Source of the DNA: Bifidobacterium choladohabitans
GTDB taxonomy: Bacteria; Actinomycetota; Actinomycetes; Actinomycetales; Bifidobacteriaceae
Reading direction: 5' to 3'
Length of the DNA: 64,000 bases
Assembly (NCBI RefSeq): GCF_016102005.1
Contig: NZ_JACFPL010000001.1
Span: 1-64,000 of the forward strand
Part shown: piece by piece, positions 36,255 through 45,629 of the stretch
How positions within the stretch are numbered: the stretch's first letter is position 1
Layout of the letters: each line of letters opens with the position of its first letter
The notes under the pieces: model-generated
Told to the model about the DNA's origin: nothing
Database searches by the model: none
The model's input: the letters and a program-made list of their open reading frames with translations, nothing else
Translations under genes and position numbers: made by a program

Positions 36255-38930
36255 TCAATCGTCACTAAGAGCCTCAATGGGTGAAACCTTGACTGCCTCC
36301 CTGGCTGGCAGCACACTGGCTGCCACCGCAGCCAGCAAGGCCACTGGCAGTATCAGCGCAAAAGTCGACCATGGCACGGTGAAGGTCACGGATCCTAAGG
36401 GCACAAAGACCTGGTAGGCTCCTATCCATCCGAAGAGCGTTCCTAGAACGATTCCAGCCAGACTGGCTCCCAGGGCTATCATGCAGGCCTCGACTCCCAA
36501 GGATCGACGAACCTGGACGCTGCTCATGCCGATTGCCCTGAGCGTGGCAGTCTCACGACGGCGTTCCAGCACCGACATCATCAAAGTGTTGGAAACCCCT
36601 ATCAGGGCGATAATCACAGCAACGCCCAGCAATGCCACCATGATTGCCAACAAGGAATCGATTGTTTCGCTCCATGTCCTCATTTGCGTCAGCCCTCCGC
36701 TCATAGCCATGTCGTCATGCTCTCCTACAGCCTGACGTATGTCATCCAAGAGCAGTGCAGCATCGCGATCTCCCTGCGTCCTAATCCAGATTTCATGCGT
36801 CTTGGTGTCAATCCCAGCGACATTCCGGGAGTCCGTGATTGCATAGACGCCACTGTTATCCAGCCCTCCGAATCCGGCGAAGACCCCGGTCAATGTTCTT
36901 CTTGCATCTGCCTCCTTTTCACGTTCGTCGTCCGCCTGAGGATCAGCTATCGACAACTTCAGCTGACTTCCATCCCGGTAACCGGAATGCTTGGAAATCG
37001 TTCTGGTCGACACCAGTAGCGCATCCGACCTTTGCATACCTGGACCCAGATCGGCATGAAGCACTCGCCTGATCCGTGAAGCATCCAAGGCATAGACAGT
37101 CATGGAAGCTTGTGAGGGGCCTCCTGACTCGACCTTGGCATTAAATCGCTGCACCAGCTCTGCATCTGCAACACCTTCGACACGCTCAATGGCCCGCACA
37201 TTTCTCTTGTTCAGCCCCTGACCAGATATTTCAATATCCACGGAATAACGCTGATCAATATCCTTGAACAAAGTACGTTTAGCGGTTACCGCACCCGTAG
37301 CCAAAGTGGAGACCAGAGTTACGCCAATCAGCAGAGCAACACCTGTGGCAGCGACTCGTGAGGGATTTCGAGCGATATTCGCCACTCCGACCCTGCAAGA
37401 TGGTCCAATCTTGGACACAGGTTTACCCAGGCAACGCAGAAGAGCCGGAATCCATCGACGAGCCCCTATCAACGCACCCAGAAAAATCAGCAAAACACCC
37501 AATACCGCGAGACCTAGCAAGAGTTCCTGCTGATTACTGGCCTGGACTGTATTGCCAGAGTTTGTCCTGACTAGCTCGGTGACGCGCCAAGAGGACCAGA
37601 TCACCAATGCCAGACCAACGGCAGCCAGCAGGATACTGATTCGTAAACCGGCCCGCTTCCTGCTGCCTGGGTCCTGATGATCCACTGGCTGCAGGGCTTC
37701 AAGCGGTCTGACCCTGATAGCCGTACGAGTAGACCCAAAGGCAGCCACCAAGGTTGCCAAAACACCGAGCGCAAACGGAACCAGGAGGGCAGCAGGGGTA
37801 AGCAAGAGTTCAAGCTTCATTGTGCCCGAATGCAAACCAAAGCAACCGGCAAGGCCCATCAATCCCATGGCCAGCAGGATGCCAATAAAGGACGATATGA
37901 CGCCAAGGAGCAAAGCCTGTTGCAGCACACTTACCCTGATTTGCCGTCGATCAGCACCAATAATCCTCAGCAGGGCCAGATACCTGCGCTGTCGGGCCAC
38001 CATGATCTGGAAGGTGTTGGCAATCACCAAGGCAGCAACCACCATGGCCAGCACACCGAAAGTCATGAGGAAGACGGTCATGAAGTCCACACCATTGCCC
38101 GTCTGCTCACTGAGCAGTCTGTCCTCCATGGCACCACGGTCCTCCAGCCGGTATCCATCGGGAACGTATCGACTGATGTTTTGCAGAGTGTTTTGGAGTT
38201 CCTTGCCTTGGCCGTCAACCAGCAGATAGATGTTTTCCACAGAGGGAGACTCAGGTCCAACCATTCCCGCCATAGTCAGCAGGCGATCAATCCGAGAACC
38301 CGTCAGCACCACAGCTCCGCCGAAGTCGTCGTACTGTCCGCCACGGCTCGCGCTGATGCCTGAGACGGTCAAGTCCACAGTGCCCTGATCGACAAGGCGT
38401 TCTGTACTCGAAGAATCCTGAGCACTATCGCTATCACTACCTGGCAGCATCATCGGGGACAGATGAAGGCGCACCTTATCGCCCAGACCCACACGGAGCC
38501 TGTCGGAAACGGAATGCGGCAACACAACCTGATCATCTGAATCCGGCCATTGCCCCCGGTCCAGATCAACAGGCATGAGTTCCTGCCTGGCACCCGCAAT
38601 GGCAAGAATCCCCTTGCTGGACTGACCGTTTGCTTCCATATCCATCATGAGGCTGACATCAGGGCGCAGACCACGAACCCCCTGCAATTTCGACAGTCCT
38701 TTGCTGTCAAACTTGTCGAACAGGATTGGCTTGTCCTGATCCTTTCTGGAGGTCACAGCATAGTTGGCTCGACCGGCATCCAGGCTAATCTCACGACGCA
38801 TGGAGGCATTCGCCACGTTGCCAAAAAGGAGCGTCAGACACATAAAGAGGGCGCCGATCACGATGGCCAGGCCAGCCGGCATCATCATACGTGCATCGCG
38901 CTTCATCATCGTACGGGTTATCCGCCACAC
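36255..38930 (-). CDS. FtsX-type ABC transporter permease, first module
   Basis: An 891-residue permease with two FtsX/MacB-type domains. One helix near the N terminus (LAIVIGALFMCLTLLFG), a large extracytoplasmic region, three helices with an EAA-like KxxALLRIIGADRRQ segment, a second extracytoplasmic region, and a final three-helix set with ERRRETATLRAIGMSSVQVR. The start is GTG at 38930: GGGGG lies six bases upstream and the paralogue begins at the equivalent place. It is downstream of its ATPase gene (10-bp gap). Likely exports or senses a peptide, antibiotic or lipid; substrate unknown. Confidence 0.88.
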   Translation of the reverse strand: MWRITRTMMKRDARMMMPAGLAIVIGALFMCLTLLFGNVANASMRREISLDAGRANYAVTSRKDQDKPILFDKFDSKGLSKLQGVRGLRPDVSLMMDMEANGQSSKGILAIAGARQELMPVDLDRGQWPDSDDQVVLPHSVSDRLRVGLGDKVRLHLSPMMLPGSDSDSAQDSSSTERLVDQGTVDLTVSGISASRGGQYDDFGGAVVLTGSRIDRLLTMAGMVGPESPSVENIYLLVDGQGKELQNTLQNISRYVPDGYRLEDRGAMEDRLLSEQTGNGVDFMTVFLMTFGVLAMVVAALVIANTFQIMVARQRRYLALLRIIGADRRQIRVSVLQQALLLGVISSFIGILLAMGLMGLAGCFGLHSGTMKLELLLTPAALLVPFALGVLATLVAAFGSTRTAIRVRPLEALQPVDHQDPGSRKRAGLRISILLAAVGLALVIWSSWRVTELVRTNSGNTVQASNQQELLLGLAVLGVLLIFLGALIGARRWIPALLRCLGKPVSKIGPSCRVGVANIARNPSRVAATGVALLIGVTLVSTLATGAVTAKRTLFKDIDQRYSVDIEISGQGLNKRNVRAIERVEGVADAELVQRFNAKVESGGPSQASMTVYALDASRIRRVLHADLGPGMQRSDALLVSTRTISKHSGYRDGSQLKLSIADPQADDEREKEADARRTLTGVFAGFGGLDNSGVYAITDSRNVAGIDTKTHEIWIRTQGDRDAALLLDDIRQAVGEHDDMAMSGGLTQMRTWSETIDSLLAIMVALLGVAVIIALIGVSNTLMMSVLERRRETATLRAIGMSSVQVRRSLGVEACMIALGASLAGIVLGTLFGWIGAYQVFVPLGSVTFTVPWSTFALILPVALLAAVAASVLPAREAVKVSPIEALSDD

Positions 38931-38940
38931 AGTGCACCCC

Positions 38941-39825
38941 CTAGTCCCGTACCTGGGAATCGCCAGCAGTGCCAGCCGACACTTGTTCAGACAGAAGGTC
39001 ATTCATGGCCTTCACCGTCGGATCCTGTCGGTCCGCAACGATCTGTCCGTCTGCAAAGACCAGCGCACGGTCGGCATAGGATGCGGCATAGGCATCATGA
39101 GTGACCATGATGACGGTCTGCCCCAGCTCGCGGACCGAATCCCGAAGGAAGCTGAGCACCTCGGTCGAGGAAACCGTGTCCAGGTTTCCCGTAGGCTCGT
39201 CCGCAAAGACGATTGAAGGCTTGGTGATGAGGGCCCTGGCAATGGCCACACGCTGCTGCTGGCCACCCGAGAGCTCGCTGGGCCGATGGTCCAACCTCTC
39301 CGACAATCCCAGAGTCTCTACCAGCTGCTCCATCCATGAGGTGTCGGGCCGAACATCGTCCAGTACCAGCGGCATGAGGATGTTCTGTTTGGCAGTGAAC
39401 ATAGGCAATAGGTTGAAGCTCTGGAAGATGAATCCCAGATGCCGTCTCCTGATAAGGGTCAGCTGACGGTCGTCCATTCGTGTCAGGTCGACTCGGCCGG
39501 CCTGATCAATCGATGGATGGTGACGATCTCCGCTCTTCGAATGCAGAAGATCAGCGGCCATATAGACATGGCCTGAGGTGACAGTATCCAGACCAGCCAG
39601 AACGTGCATGAGCGTTGACTTGCCCGAACCTGAAGGACCCATGATGGCGGTGAACCGGCCACGCTCGAAATTCACGTCAATTCCGCGCAGGGCATGGACG
39701 GCGTTAGATCCTTGCCCATAATCCTTGGTCAGCTGCCTGGCGCTGACGGCCGGCTGACCCACGATGCCTGGACCTGCTCTGTCGATCAACCCTTGTGAAG
39801 ACGAAGTATCCGCTTTGTTCTGCAT
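38941..39825 (-). CDS. ABC transporter ATPase (MacB/LolD type), first module
   Basis: A 294-residue ATPase partnered with the downstream FtsX-type permease. Walker A GPSGSGKSTLMHVLAGLD, Q-loop GFIFQSFNLLP, signature LSGGQQQRVAIARALI, Walker B IVFADEPTGNLD and switch MVTHDAYAASYADR are all intact. The ATG at 39825 follows AAGGAG; a longer frame to 39927 looks non-coding. A 67-bp block is identical in the second ATPase gene. It reads toward the response regulator from the opposite strand. Confidence 0.93.
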   Translation of the reverse strand: MQNKADTSSSQGLIDRAGPGIVGQPAVSARQLTKDYGQGSNAVHALRGIDVNFERGRFTAIMGPSGSGKSTLMHVLAGLDTVTSGHVYMAADLLHSKSGDRHHPSIDQAGRVDLTRMDDRQLTLIRRRHLGFIFQSFNLLPMFTAKQNILMPLVLDDVRPDTSWMEQLVETLGLSERLDHRPSELSGGQQQRVAIARALITKPSIVFADEPTGNLDTVSSTEVLSFLRDSVRELGQTVIMVTHDAYAASYADRALVFADGQIVADRQDPTVKAMNDLLSEQVSAGTAGDSQVRD

Positions 39826-40229
39826 GGTGCTCCTTATCCGCGAGGAAACCTTTCTCCCGTCAGCTTCCGACCCTATGCGGCTATTAGCTGCCGCGATATG
39901 CTCCCTGGGAGCGATGAAGATAATCATCCTTACGGATGAGTGCGCTGAAGAAGTCCTCCTGTTAGGCTGACACCATCCAACTCAACGCGGGGCTGCGGGA
40001 ATGGACATTTGCGGAGATGAAGCAAATCATGTCAAGCATCTTGCTCAACACAAAAGACACGAGTCACAAGACATGCAACCATAGGACCAAGGGATTGAAA
40101 CAGTTGCCTGGATTCCCGTGATTGACTACAGGAACACCCAAGCAGCGTCAAGGAAAACATCACCTGGCAGAATGAGTCATTCATTCCCGGCGCCGACCAA
40201 GGCATGCCAGAATGAAGGTTGGCTTGCCG
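39826..40229. other. Promoter region of the first ABC module with an inverted repeat
   Basis: About 400 bp. TCATCC (39924-39929) and GGATGA (39934-39939) form a 16-bp inverted repeat with a 4-nt centre, about 100 bp upstream of the ATPase start. Its form suits a NarL-type regulator site, but this is inference. No small gene found. Confidence 0.45.
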
Positions 40230-42923
40230 TCATTCCTCTGCAAGAGCCACGACCGGCGGAGTCCGGTTGACGCGTCTTGCAGGCAGAACGCTTGCCAAAA
40301 TCGCGGCTACGAGCGCCACCAGCAGAATCACTATGCCTATGGTCCAAGGAATGGGGAAAGCCACCGTACCCAGAGAGGAGAAAATCTCATAGGCTGCAGC
40401 CCAGCCGAAGAGCAGGCCCAGGATCATGCCAGACAAGGACGACACCAGAGCTATCAACCCTGACTCCACAGCCAGGGACCGCCTGATCTGCTTCCGGGTC
40501 ATCCCGATGGCCCGCAGAGTGGCGGACTCCCGTCTGCGTTCCAGTACCGAGAGGGAAAGCGTGTTGGCCACGCCAATCAGGGCGATGGCCACTGCAACCG
40601 CCAAGAGAGCCAGGATGATCATGAGCAGGCTGTCGATGGTCCGATCCCACTGCTGCTTTTCAGCCAGACCACCCTTGACGGAAACAGCCGAATAACCAGA
40701 AAGCGCGTCTTTCACCTTGTCAATGAATGCTGAGACTGTTGGTGAACCATCGACCTTGGCCCAGATCTGCACGGTCTGAGGCTGAACGCCATTTAGCGAG
40801 GATGAGTCAGTCAGACCATAGAAATTACTGGCATCAATCCCCTGGAAGGGCGCATAGACACTGGTCACGAAGAGTCTTTGAGCCACCGATGCGGATCCGC
40901 CATGAGCGTCGCCTTGAATCGGGTTGAGAATATTGAGCCCCAGATTCCCTCCGTCATGAAAATCCTTCTGTTTGTCCATGCGGCTTTCTGGAAGCAGAAG
41001 GGCATCCTGTCCGGAAAGATCCTTGCCGACCTTGGCGTTCAGGAGACGATCGATCTTCTGCGAGTCAAGGGCGAAAATAGTCATTCCCGCACCGTTCTCG
41101 CCGCCTGATTTGACCATGGCAGCATACTGGGGCACCAGCTCGGCCTGAGCGACCCCGTCGATTCGCCGAATGGCATTCAGAGCCTTGTCATCCAGGCCAT
41201 CGGCGCTGATCTGCAGATCGACGGAGTAGTGCTCGTCCAGCATGTCGGCCATGGTCTGCTTGGCGCTGGCGGCGCCCGTGGCCAGGGTGGCGACCAGTGT
41301 CACGCCAATCAGGAGGGCGGTACCCGTAGCTGCCACACGGGAGCGGTTCCGAGCGATGTTGGCCACAGCGATTGTGGACGAGGGCCCGATCCGAGAAACC
41401 AGGGACCCGACTCCCCTGAGCATGAAGGGAATCCAACGATTGGCACTGAACAAAATGCCCAGGAATGCAAGAACAATGCCGATGACGGCCATGGCAGCAA
41501 CAATGTTCGGCCCGTCTCCGGATGTCTTGCTGGCCTTGTCTGCCGTGACACTGAGCCTGACCTGCCAGAGGGACCAGACCGTCATGGTGATGCCCAGCAG
41601 AATCATGACCACGCTGACGAACAGACGCATCCTGCTCGTCCGCTTGTTCTCCAGAAGATCGGCAGGCCTCAGCGCCTCCAAAGGACTGACCCTGGTGGCG
41701 GCCCACGAGGAGCCCAGGGAGGCCAGGACCGTGACAATGATGCCGAAAACAAGAGGCACCAGGAAGACTGCCGGAGTCAGCTTCAATTGGAAGTAGAGGG
41801 AACTCGTATGAGCTTTGGCTGCACCCAGAACTGCCATGATGCCGATGGCGACGCCAACCCCGATCAGGGATGCCACAGCGCCCAGGATGATTGAACGCAT
41901 CAGAACACTGGCCCTGACCTGGCTCTTATTGGCGCCTATCGTCCTCAGGAGGGCCAAATAGCGACGTTGCCGAGCGACCATGACCTGGAAAGTGTTGGCA
42001 ATGACGGTGGCAGCCACGAACATGGCCAGTGTGCCAAAGACCAGAAGGAAGGTGGTCACGGGGTTTTGGGAACCGCCGAGCGCGGTCTTGACCAGTCGGT
42101 CCTCCACGGTGTGACGGTCCTCTAGGGAATAGCCCGAAGGCATGAGCTTGCGCAGAGAGGCCAGAGCCCCATCGAGGTCGCTGCCCTGCCCGGCAACATT
42201 CAAGTATGCATTTTGGGCATACAGATTACCCATGTTGCCAAGGCCTGCTGTAGCCATAAAGTCATCTATGGTCTTGGGGGTCAGCACGATTGCACCGCCC
42301 GACTCGCCAAACTCGCCGCCCTCGTTCCCCCGGTTCGAACTGACGCCCGACAAGGTCAGGGGCTTCGATATGAACCTGCCCGCCACCTGGTCGGCACTGG
42401 CCTGATTTTTCGACCCATGGTCCTCGGATATGTACAGCATGTTAGGCGACAGATTCAGATTCACTCTGTCACCCAGGGAGAGCTTGAGCCTGGACACAGT
42501 CGGCCCGGGTAGGACCACTTGGTCGTCGGCACTGGGCCAGGATCCCTTGGCGAGACCGACCGGCATCAGCGATGAATCCGCCATAGGAATGGCAATCACG
42601 CTCTCGCTTTTGATTTTGCCGGCGCGGACATCCGCCATGAGCTGGGTGTCTGACCTGACTGCGTGAACGCCTGGGACTTTTGCCAGCTCCTCGGTTTTGA
42701 AGTCCTTCACTCTCTTCTGATCTGGATTGCTGCCTTCCGCGGGGATGATGGCGTAGTTGGCCTGGGCCGCATCGGATGAGACCATCTGCCGCATGGAAAC
42801 GTCCATGGTGTTGCCGAAGAGGAAGATCATGGCAATAAACAGTGTTCCGACGACAATGGCGATGCCCGCGGGAACCATCATGCCCAGGTCATGCCGCATC
42901 ATTTTTCTGGCGACGAACCACAT
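40230..42923 (-). CDS. FtsX-type ABC transporter permease, second module
   Basis: An 897-residue paralogue of the first permease, same layout: N-terminal helix (GIAIVVGTLFIAMIFLFGN), extracytoplasmic domain, three helices with RQRRYLALLRTIGANKSQVR, second extracytoplasmic domain, and last three helices with ERRRESATLRAIGMTRKQIR. The ATG at 42923 was chosen because AGGGG lies eight bases upstream; an ATG at 42929 is too close to it. Its ATPase gene lies just upstream with an 11-bp gap. The extracytoplasmic parts differ more from the first copy than the helices do, suggesting different ligands. Confidence 0.88.
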   Translation of the reverse strand: MWFVARKMMRHDLGMMVPAGIAIVVGTLFIAMIFLFGNTMDVSMRQMVSSDAAQANYAIIPAEGSNPDQKRVKDFKTEELAKVPGVHAVRSDTQLMADVRAGKIKSESVIAIPMADSSLMPVGLAKGSWPSADDQVVLPGPTVSRLKLSLGDRVNLNLSPNMLYISEDHGSKNQASADQVAGRFISKPLTLSGVSSNRGNEGGEFGESGGAIVLTPKTIDDFMATAGLGNMGNLYAQNAYLNVAGQGSDLDGALASLRKLMPSGYSLEDRHTVEDRLVKTALGGSQNPVTTFLLVFGTLAMFVAATVIANTFQVMVARQRRYLALLRTIGANKSQVRASVLMRSIILGAVASLIGVGVAIGIMAVLGAAKAHTSSLYFQLKLTPAVFLVPLVFGIIVTVLASLGSSWAATRVSPLEALRPADLLENKRTSRMRLFVSVVMILLGITMTVWSLWQVRLSVTADKASKTSGDGPNIVAAMAVIGIVLAFLGILFSANRWIPFMLRGVGSLVSRIGPSSTIAVANIARNRSRVAATGTALLIGVTLVATLATGAASAKQTMADMLDEHYSVDLQISADGLDDKALNAIRRIDGVAQAELVPQYAAMVKSGGENGAGMTIFALDSQKIDRLLNAKVGKDLSGQDALLLPESRMDKQKDFHDGGNLGLNILNPIQGDAHGGSASVAQRLFVTSVYAPFQGIDASNFYGLTDSSSLNGVQPQTVQIWAKVDGSPTVSAFIDKVKDALSGYSAVSVKGGLAEKQQWDRTIDSLLMIILALLAVAVAIALIGVANTLSLSVLERRRESATLRAIGMTRKQIRRSLAVESGLIALVSSLSGMILGLLFGWAAAYEIFSSLGTVAFPIPWTIGIVILLVALVAAILASVLPARRVNRTPPVVALAEE

Positions 42924-42934
42924 GAGCATTCCCC

Positions 42935-43825
42935 TCAGCGATGAGCAGCTGAGCCAGCTGTAGCTGCGGAGGCCATGACTTCCTCGGAGAGCAGGGAGTT
43001 CATGGAATCCACAGTGGGTCTGTCCTGGTCTGCCACGATCCGCCCATCCGCAAATACCAAAGCCCGGTCGGCAAATGAGGCCGCAAAGACATCATGAGTG
43101 ACCATGATGATGGTCTGCCCCAGCTCGCGGACCGAATCCCGCAGGAAGCTGAGCACTTCGGTCGATGAGGCCGTGTCCAGGTTTCCCGTAGGCTCGTCCG
43201 CAAAGACGATTGAAGGCTTGGTGATGAGGGCCCTGGCGATGGCCACACGCTGCTGCTGACCGCCCGAAAGCTCGCTGGGCCGGTGGCTCAGCCTGTCCTC
43301 CAGGCCCAGGGTCTTGGCCAGAACCTCCAGCCAGGCTGTGTCCGGCTTGGCCCCATCCAGGATCAAGGGCATGAGGATGTTCTGCTTGGCCGTAAACATG
43401 GGCAGGAGGTTGAAGCTCTGGAAAATGAAGCCCAGGCTCTGGCGCCTCAAAAGGGTCAACTGATTGTCGTTGAGCTTGGTCAGGTCGACCACTCCCCTCC
43501 GCCCTCCACGACGGCTGGTCCGCTTGCCCTTCACCCCGGCAGCCTCGGCCCCGTTCAGGTAGACATGTCCGGAGGTAACGGTGTCCAAGCCGGCCAAGGT
43601 GTGCATGAGAGTGGACTTGCCCGACCCCGAGGGACCCATGATGACCGTGAACCTGCCCCGCTCGAATTCGACATCGACACCCCGCAGGGCATGGACCAGG
43701 TTCTCCCCACTCCCATAGTCCTTGGTCAATCCCTTGGCCCTGATGGCCACCTGGGCAATCTGCCTCGGTTTCCCCACACCGGACGACGGATCGGAAGACG
43801 ACCTCGTCTTTGCTCCATGTTTCAT
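42935..43825 (-). CDS. ABC transporter ATPase (MacB/LolD type), second module
   Basis: A 296-residue ATPase. Walker A GPSGSGKSTLMHTLAGLD, Q-loop GFIFQSFNLLP, signature LSGGQQQRVAIARALI, Walker B IVFADEPTGNLD and switch MVTHDVFAASFADR are intact. A basic insertion (KGKRTSRRGGRRGV) sits near residue 110, absent from the first copy. The ATG at 43825 has GGAGG immediately upstream. It is the first gene of the second module. Confidence 0.93.
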   Translation of the reverse strand: MKHGAKTRSSSDPSSGVGKPRQIAQVAIRAKGLTKDYGSGENLVHALRGVDVEFERGRFTVIMGPSGSGKSTLMHTLAGLDTVTSGHVYLNGAEAAGVKGKRTSRRGGRRGVVDLTKLNDNQLTLLRRQSLGFIFQSFNLLPMFTAKQNILMPLILDGAKPDTAWLEVLAKTLGLEDRLSHRPSELSGGQQQRVAIARALITKPSIVFADEPTGNLDTASSTEVLSFLRDSVRELGQTIIMVTHDVFAASFADRALVFADGRIVADQDRPTVDSMNSLLSEEVMASAATAGSAAHR

Positions 43826-43855
43826 GCCTCCATCTTACCCACCGCAACATTTCCG

Positions 43856-43869
43856 CCTGACTGGTCAGG
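43856..43869. promoter_or_regulatory. Palindrome upstream of the second ABC module
   Basis: CCTGAC-TG-GTCAGG, a perfect 14-bp palindrome 31 bp before the ATPase start codon. A repressor or regulator site is plausible; none can be named. Confidence 0.4.
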
Positions 43870-43921
43870 TGCTGTCTGCGACTGGAAAGGGGTGAAGAGA
43901 GGGCACATACAAAGGCGCCCA

Positions 43922-43943
43922 TCGAAACGTAATGAGGTTTCGA
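43922..43943 (-). terminator. Hairpin after metY
   Basis: TCGAAAC (43922-43928) and GTTTCGA (43937-43943) form a perfect 7-bp stem with an 8-nt loop, about 80 bp past the metY stop. No T-tract, so termination is uncertain. Confidence 0.35.
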
Positions 43944-44020
43944 CAGGCACCTTGTATTTCTTCGCCTTCTCGGTCATATATCACGCATATACGGGACCAA
44001 GAAGGAAGCGTGATTGCCGG

Positions 44021-45340
44021 CTACTTGGCCAGACCGGACTCCTTCAATGCCTGGAAGGCACCCTTGAGATCATCCAGAATATCCTCGATGTTCTCCGTGC
44101 CGATGGAGAGCCTGATGGTACCGGGATGGATGGCTTGATCCTCCAGCTCCTCCGGTGTCTCCTGGGAGTGGGTGGTCGATGCCGGATGGATGGCCAGGGA
44201 CTTCACATCTGCCACGTTGGCCAGAAGGGAGAAGAGATGCAGGTTGTTGATGAAGACCCTGGCCGCGTCCTTGCCGCCCTTCAGATCGAAGGTGAAGATG
44301 GAGCCGGCGCCGTTGGGGAAGTAGCGCTTGTAGAGTTCGTGGTCGGGGCGGCCCTCGATGGCCGGATGGCTGACCGACTCCACCTCCGGCACGGTCTGCA
44401 GGTAGTCCACCACCTTCAGGGCGTTCTCGACATGACGCTCAACCCTCAGCGAGAGCGTCTCGGTCCCCTGCAGGAGGAGGAAGGCTGCAAAGGGCGAGAT
44501 GACGGCGCCGGTGTCACGCAGGAGGATGGCGCGGATACGGGTGACGAAGGCCGCAACCCCCAGATCCTGGTAGAAGCGCAGACCGTGGTAGCTGGGGTCG
44601 GGTTCGGTCAAGGTGGGGAACTTGCCGGGCACTGCCGCCCAGTCGAACTTGCCGCCTTCCACGACGACCCCGCCCAGGGTGGTGCCATGGCCGCCGATGA
44701 ACTTGGTGGCCGATTCCACGACGATGTCAGCCCCGTGCTCCAGCGGACGGAACAGGTAAGGAGTGGCGAAGGTGTTGTCGACAATCACCGGCAGGTTATG
44801 GGCATGCGCGATCTTGGAGATGGCCTCGAAGTCGGGCAGGTCGGCGTTGGGGTTGCCGAAGGTCTCGAAGAAGACCAGCTTGGTGTTCTCCTGGATGGCC
44901 GACTCGAAGTTGGACGGGTCCGAAGGATCAACGAAGGTGGTCTCGACACCATCGCGGGGCAGGGTGTGCTTGAGCAGGTTGAAGGTTCCTCCGTAGATGT
45001 TCTTGGAGGATACGATATGGTCCCCGGTCTGGGTGATGTTCCGGAAGGCATACTCCACGGCTGCGGCTCCCGAGGCCACGGCCAAACCGGCGGTGCCGTT
45101 CTCCAGGGCGGCGATCCTGTCCTCGAAGACCCCCTGGGTGGAGTTGGTCAGACGGCCGTAGATGTTGCCCGGGTCCTTCAAGGCGAACCGGGCCTCGGCA
45201 TGGTCGAAGTCGTGGAAGACGTAGCTGGTGGTGGCGTAGATGGGCACGGCCCGGGAATCAGTGGCGGGGTCGGCCTGCTCCTGGCCCACGTGGAGCTGAA
45301 GCGTCTCGAAATGGTACTTGTGCGGGTTCTGGTCGGTCAT
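44021..45340 (-). CDS. metY: O-acetylhomoserine sulfhydrylase (aminocarboxypropyltransferase)
   Basis: PLP enzyme of direct sulfhydrylation: O-acetylhomoserine plus sulfide gives homocysteine for methionine synthesis. A 439-residue Cys/Met-metabolism fold-type I protein. FETLQLHVGQEQADPATDSR and PIYATTSYVFHDFDHA open it; IYGRLTNSTQGVFEDRIAAL follows. The PLP lysine lies in ESATKFIGGHGTTLGG, and the C-terminal HPASTTHSQETPEE is typical of the MetY rather than MetB/MetC subgroup. The ATG at 45340 follows AGGAA. It is divergent from a pyridoxal-kinase gene, which supplies its cofactor. Confidence 0.94.
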   Translation of the reverse strand: MTDQNPHKYHFETLQLHVGQEQADPATDSRAVPIYATTSYVFHDFDHAEARFALKDPGNIYGRLTNSTQGVFEDRIAALENGTAGLAVASGAAAVEYAFRNITQTGDHIVSSKNIYGGTFNLLKHTLPRDGVETTFVDPSDPSNFESAIQENTKLVFFETFGNPNADLPDFEAISKIAHAHNLPVIVDNTFATPYLFRPLEHGADIVVESATKFIGGHGTTLGGVVVEGGKFDWAAVPGKFPTLTEPDPSYHGLRFYQDLGVAAFVTRIRAILLRDTGAVISPFAAFLLLQGTETLSLRVERHVENALKVVDYLQTVPEVESVSHPAIEGRPDHELYKRYFPNGAGSIFTFDLKGGKDAARVFINNLHLFSLLANVADVKSLAIHPASTTHSQETPEELEDQAIHPGTIRLSIGTENIEDILDDLKGAFQALKESGLAK

Positions 45341-45449
45341 GTCGATTCCTATCTGTTTCTGATGGATGGTGCGCCTGTTGGTGACGTGCGTCCTCGTCCA
45401 AGCTCTTGAATGCGACCATAAGCGGCCCAAGCCCACCTGTTCAAGCCGG

Positions 45450-45474
45450 AAAGGACTTTTCGGTATCGTCCTTT
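45450..45474. promoter_or_regulatory. Hairpin in the metY-pdxY divergent region
   Basis: AAAGGAC (45450-45456) and GTCCTTT (45468-45474) form a 7-bp stem, next to an A/T-rich stretch reading TATAAAAAA on the minus strand that could be the metY -10. It may be a leader hairpin or operator for metY. Confidence 0.35.
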
Positions 45475-45629
45475 TTTATAACAGCTTCCAAAAGGTTGAA
45501 AGCGGGCCTTTTCCGTCTCGACATTGCACACGCGGAGGTACCCGTTTAACCACTTCGCTGTAGAGTCGGGTAAGCAACGGAGAAGGCTCCGCTGCGAACA
45601 GCCTCAGCAGGCATGAAGGAGTTCAAAAG

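Noticed and set aside
43283-45409. 708-codon plus-strand frame
   Set aside because: Antisense to the second ATPase gene and metY; shadow of their codon bias.
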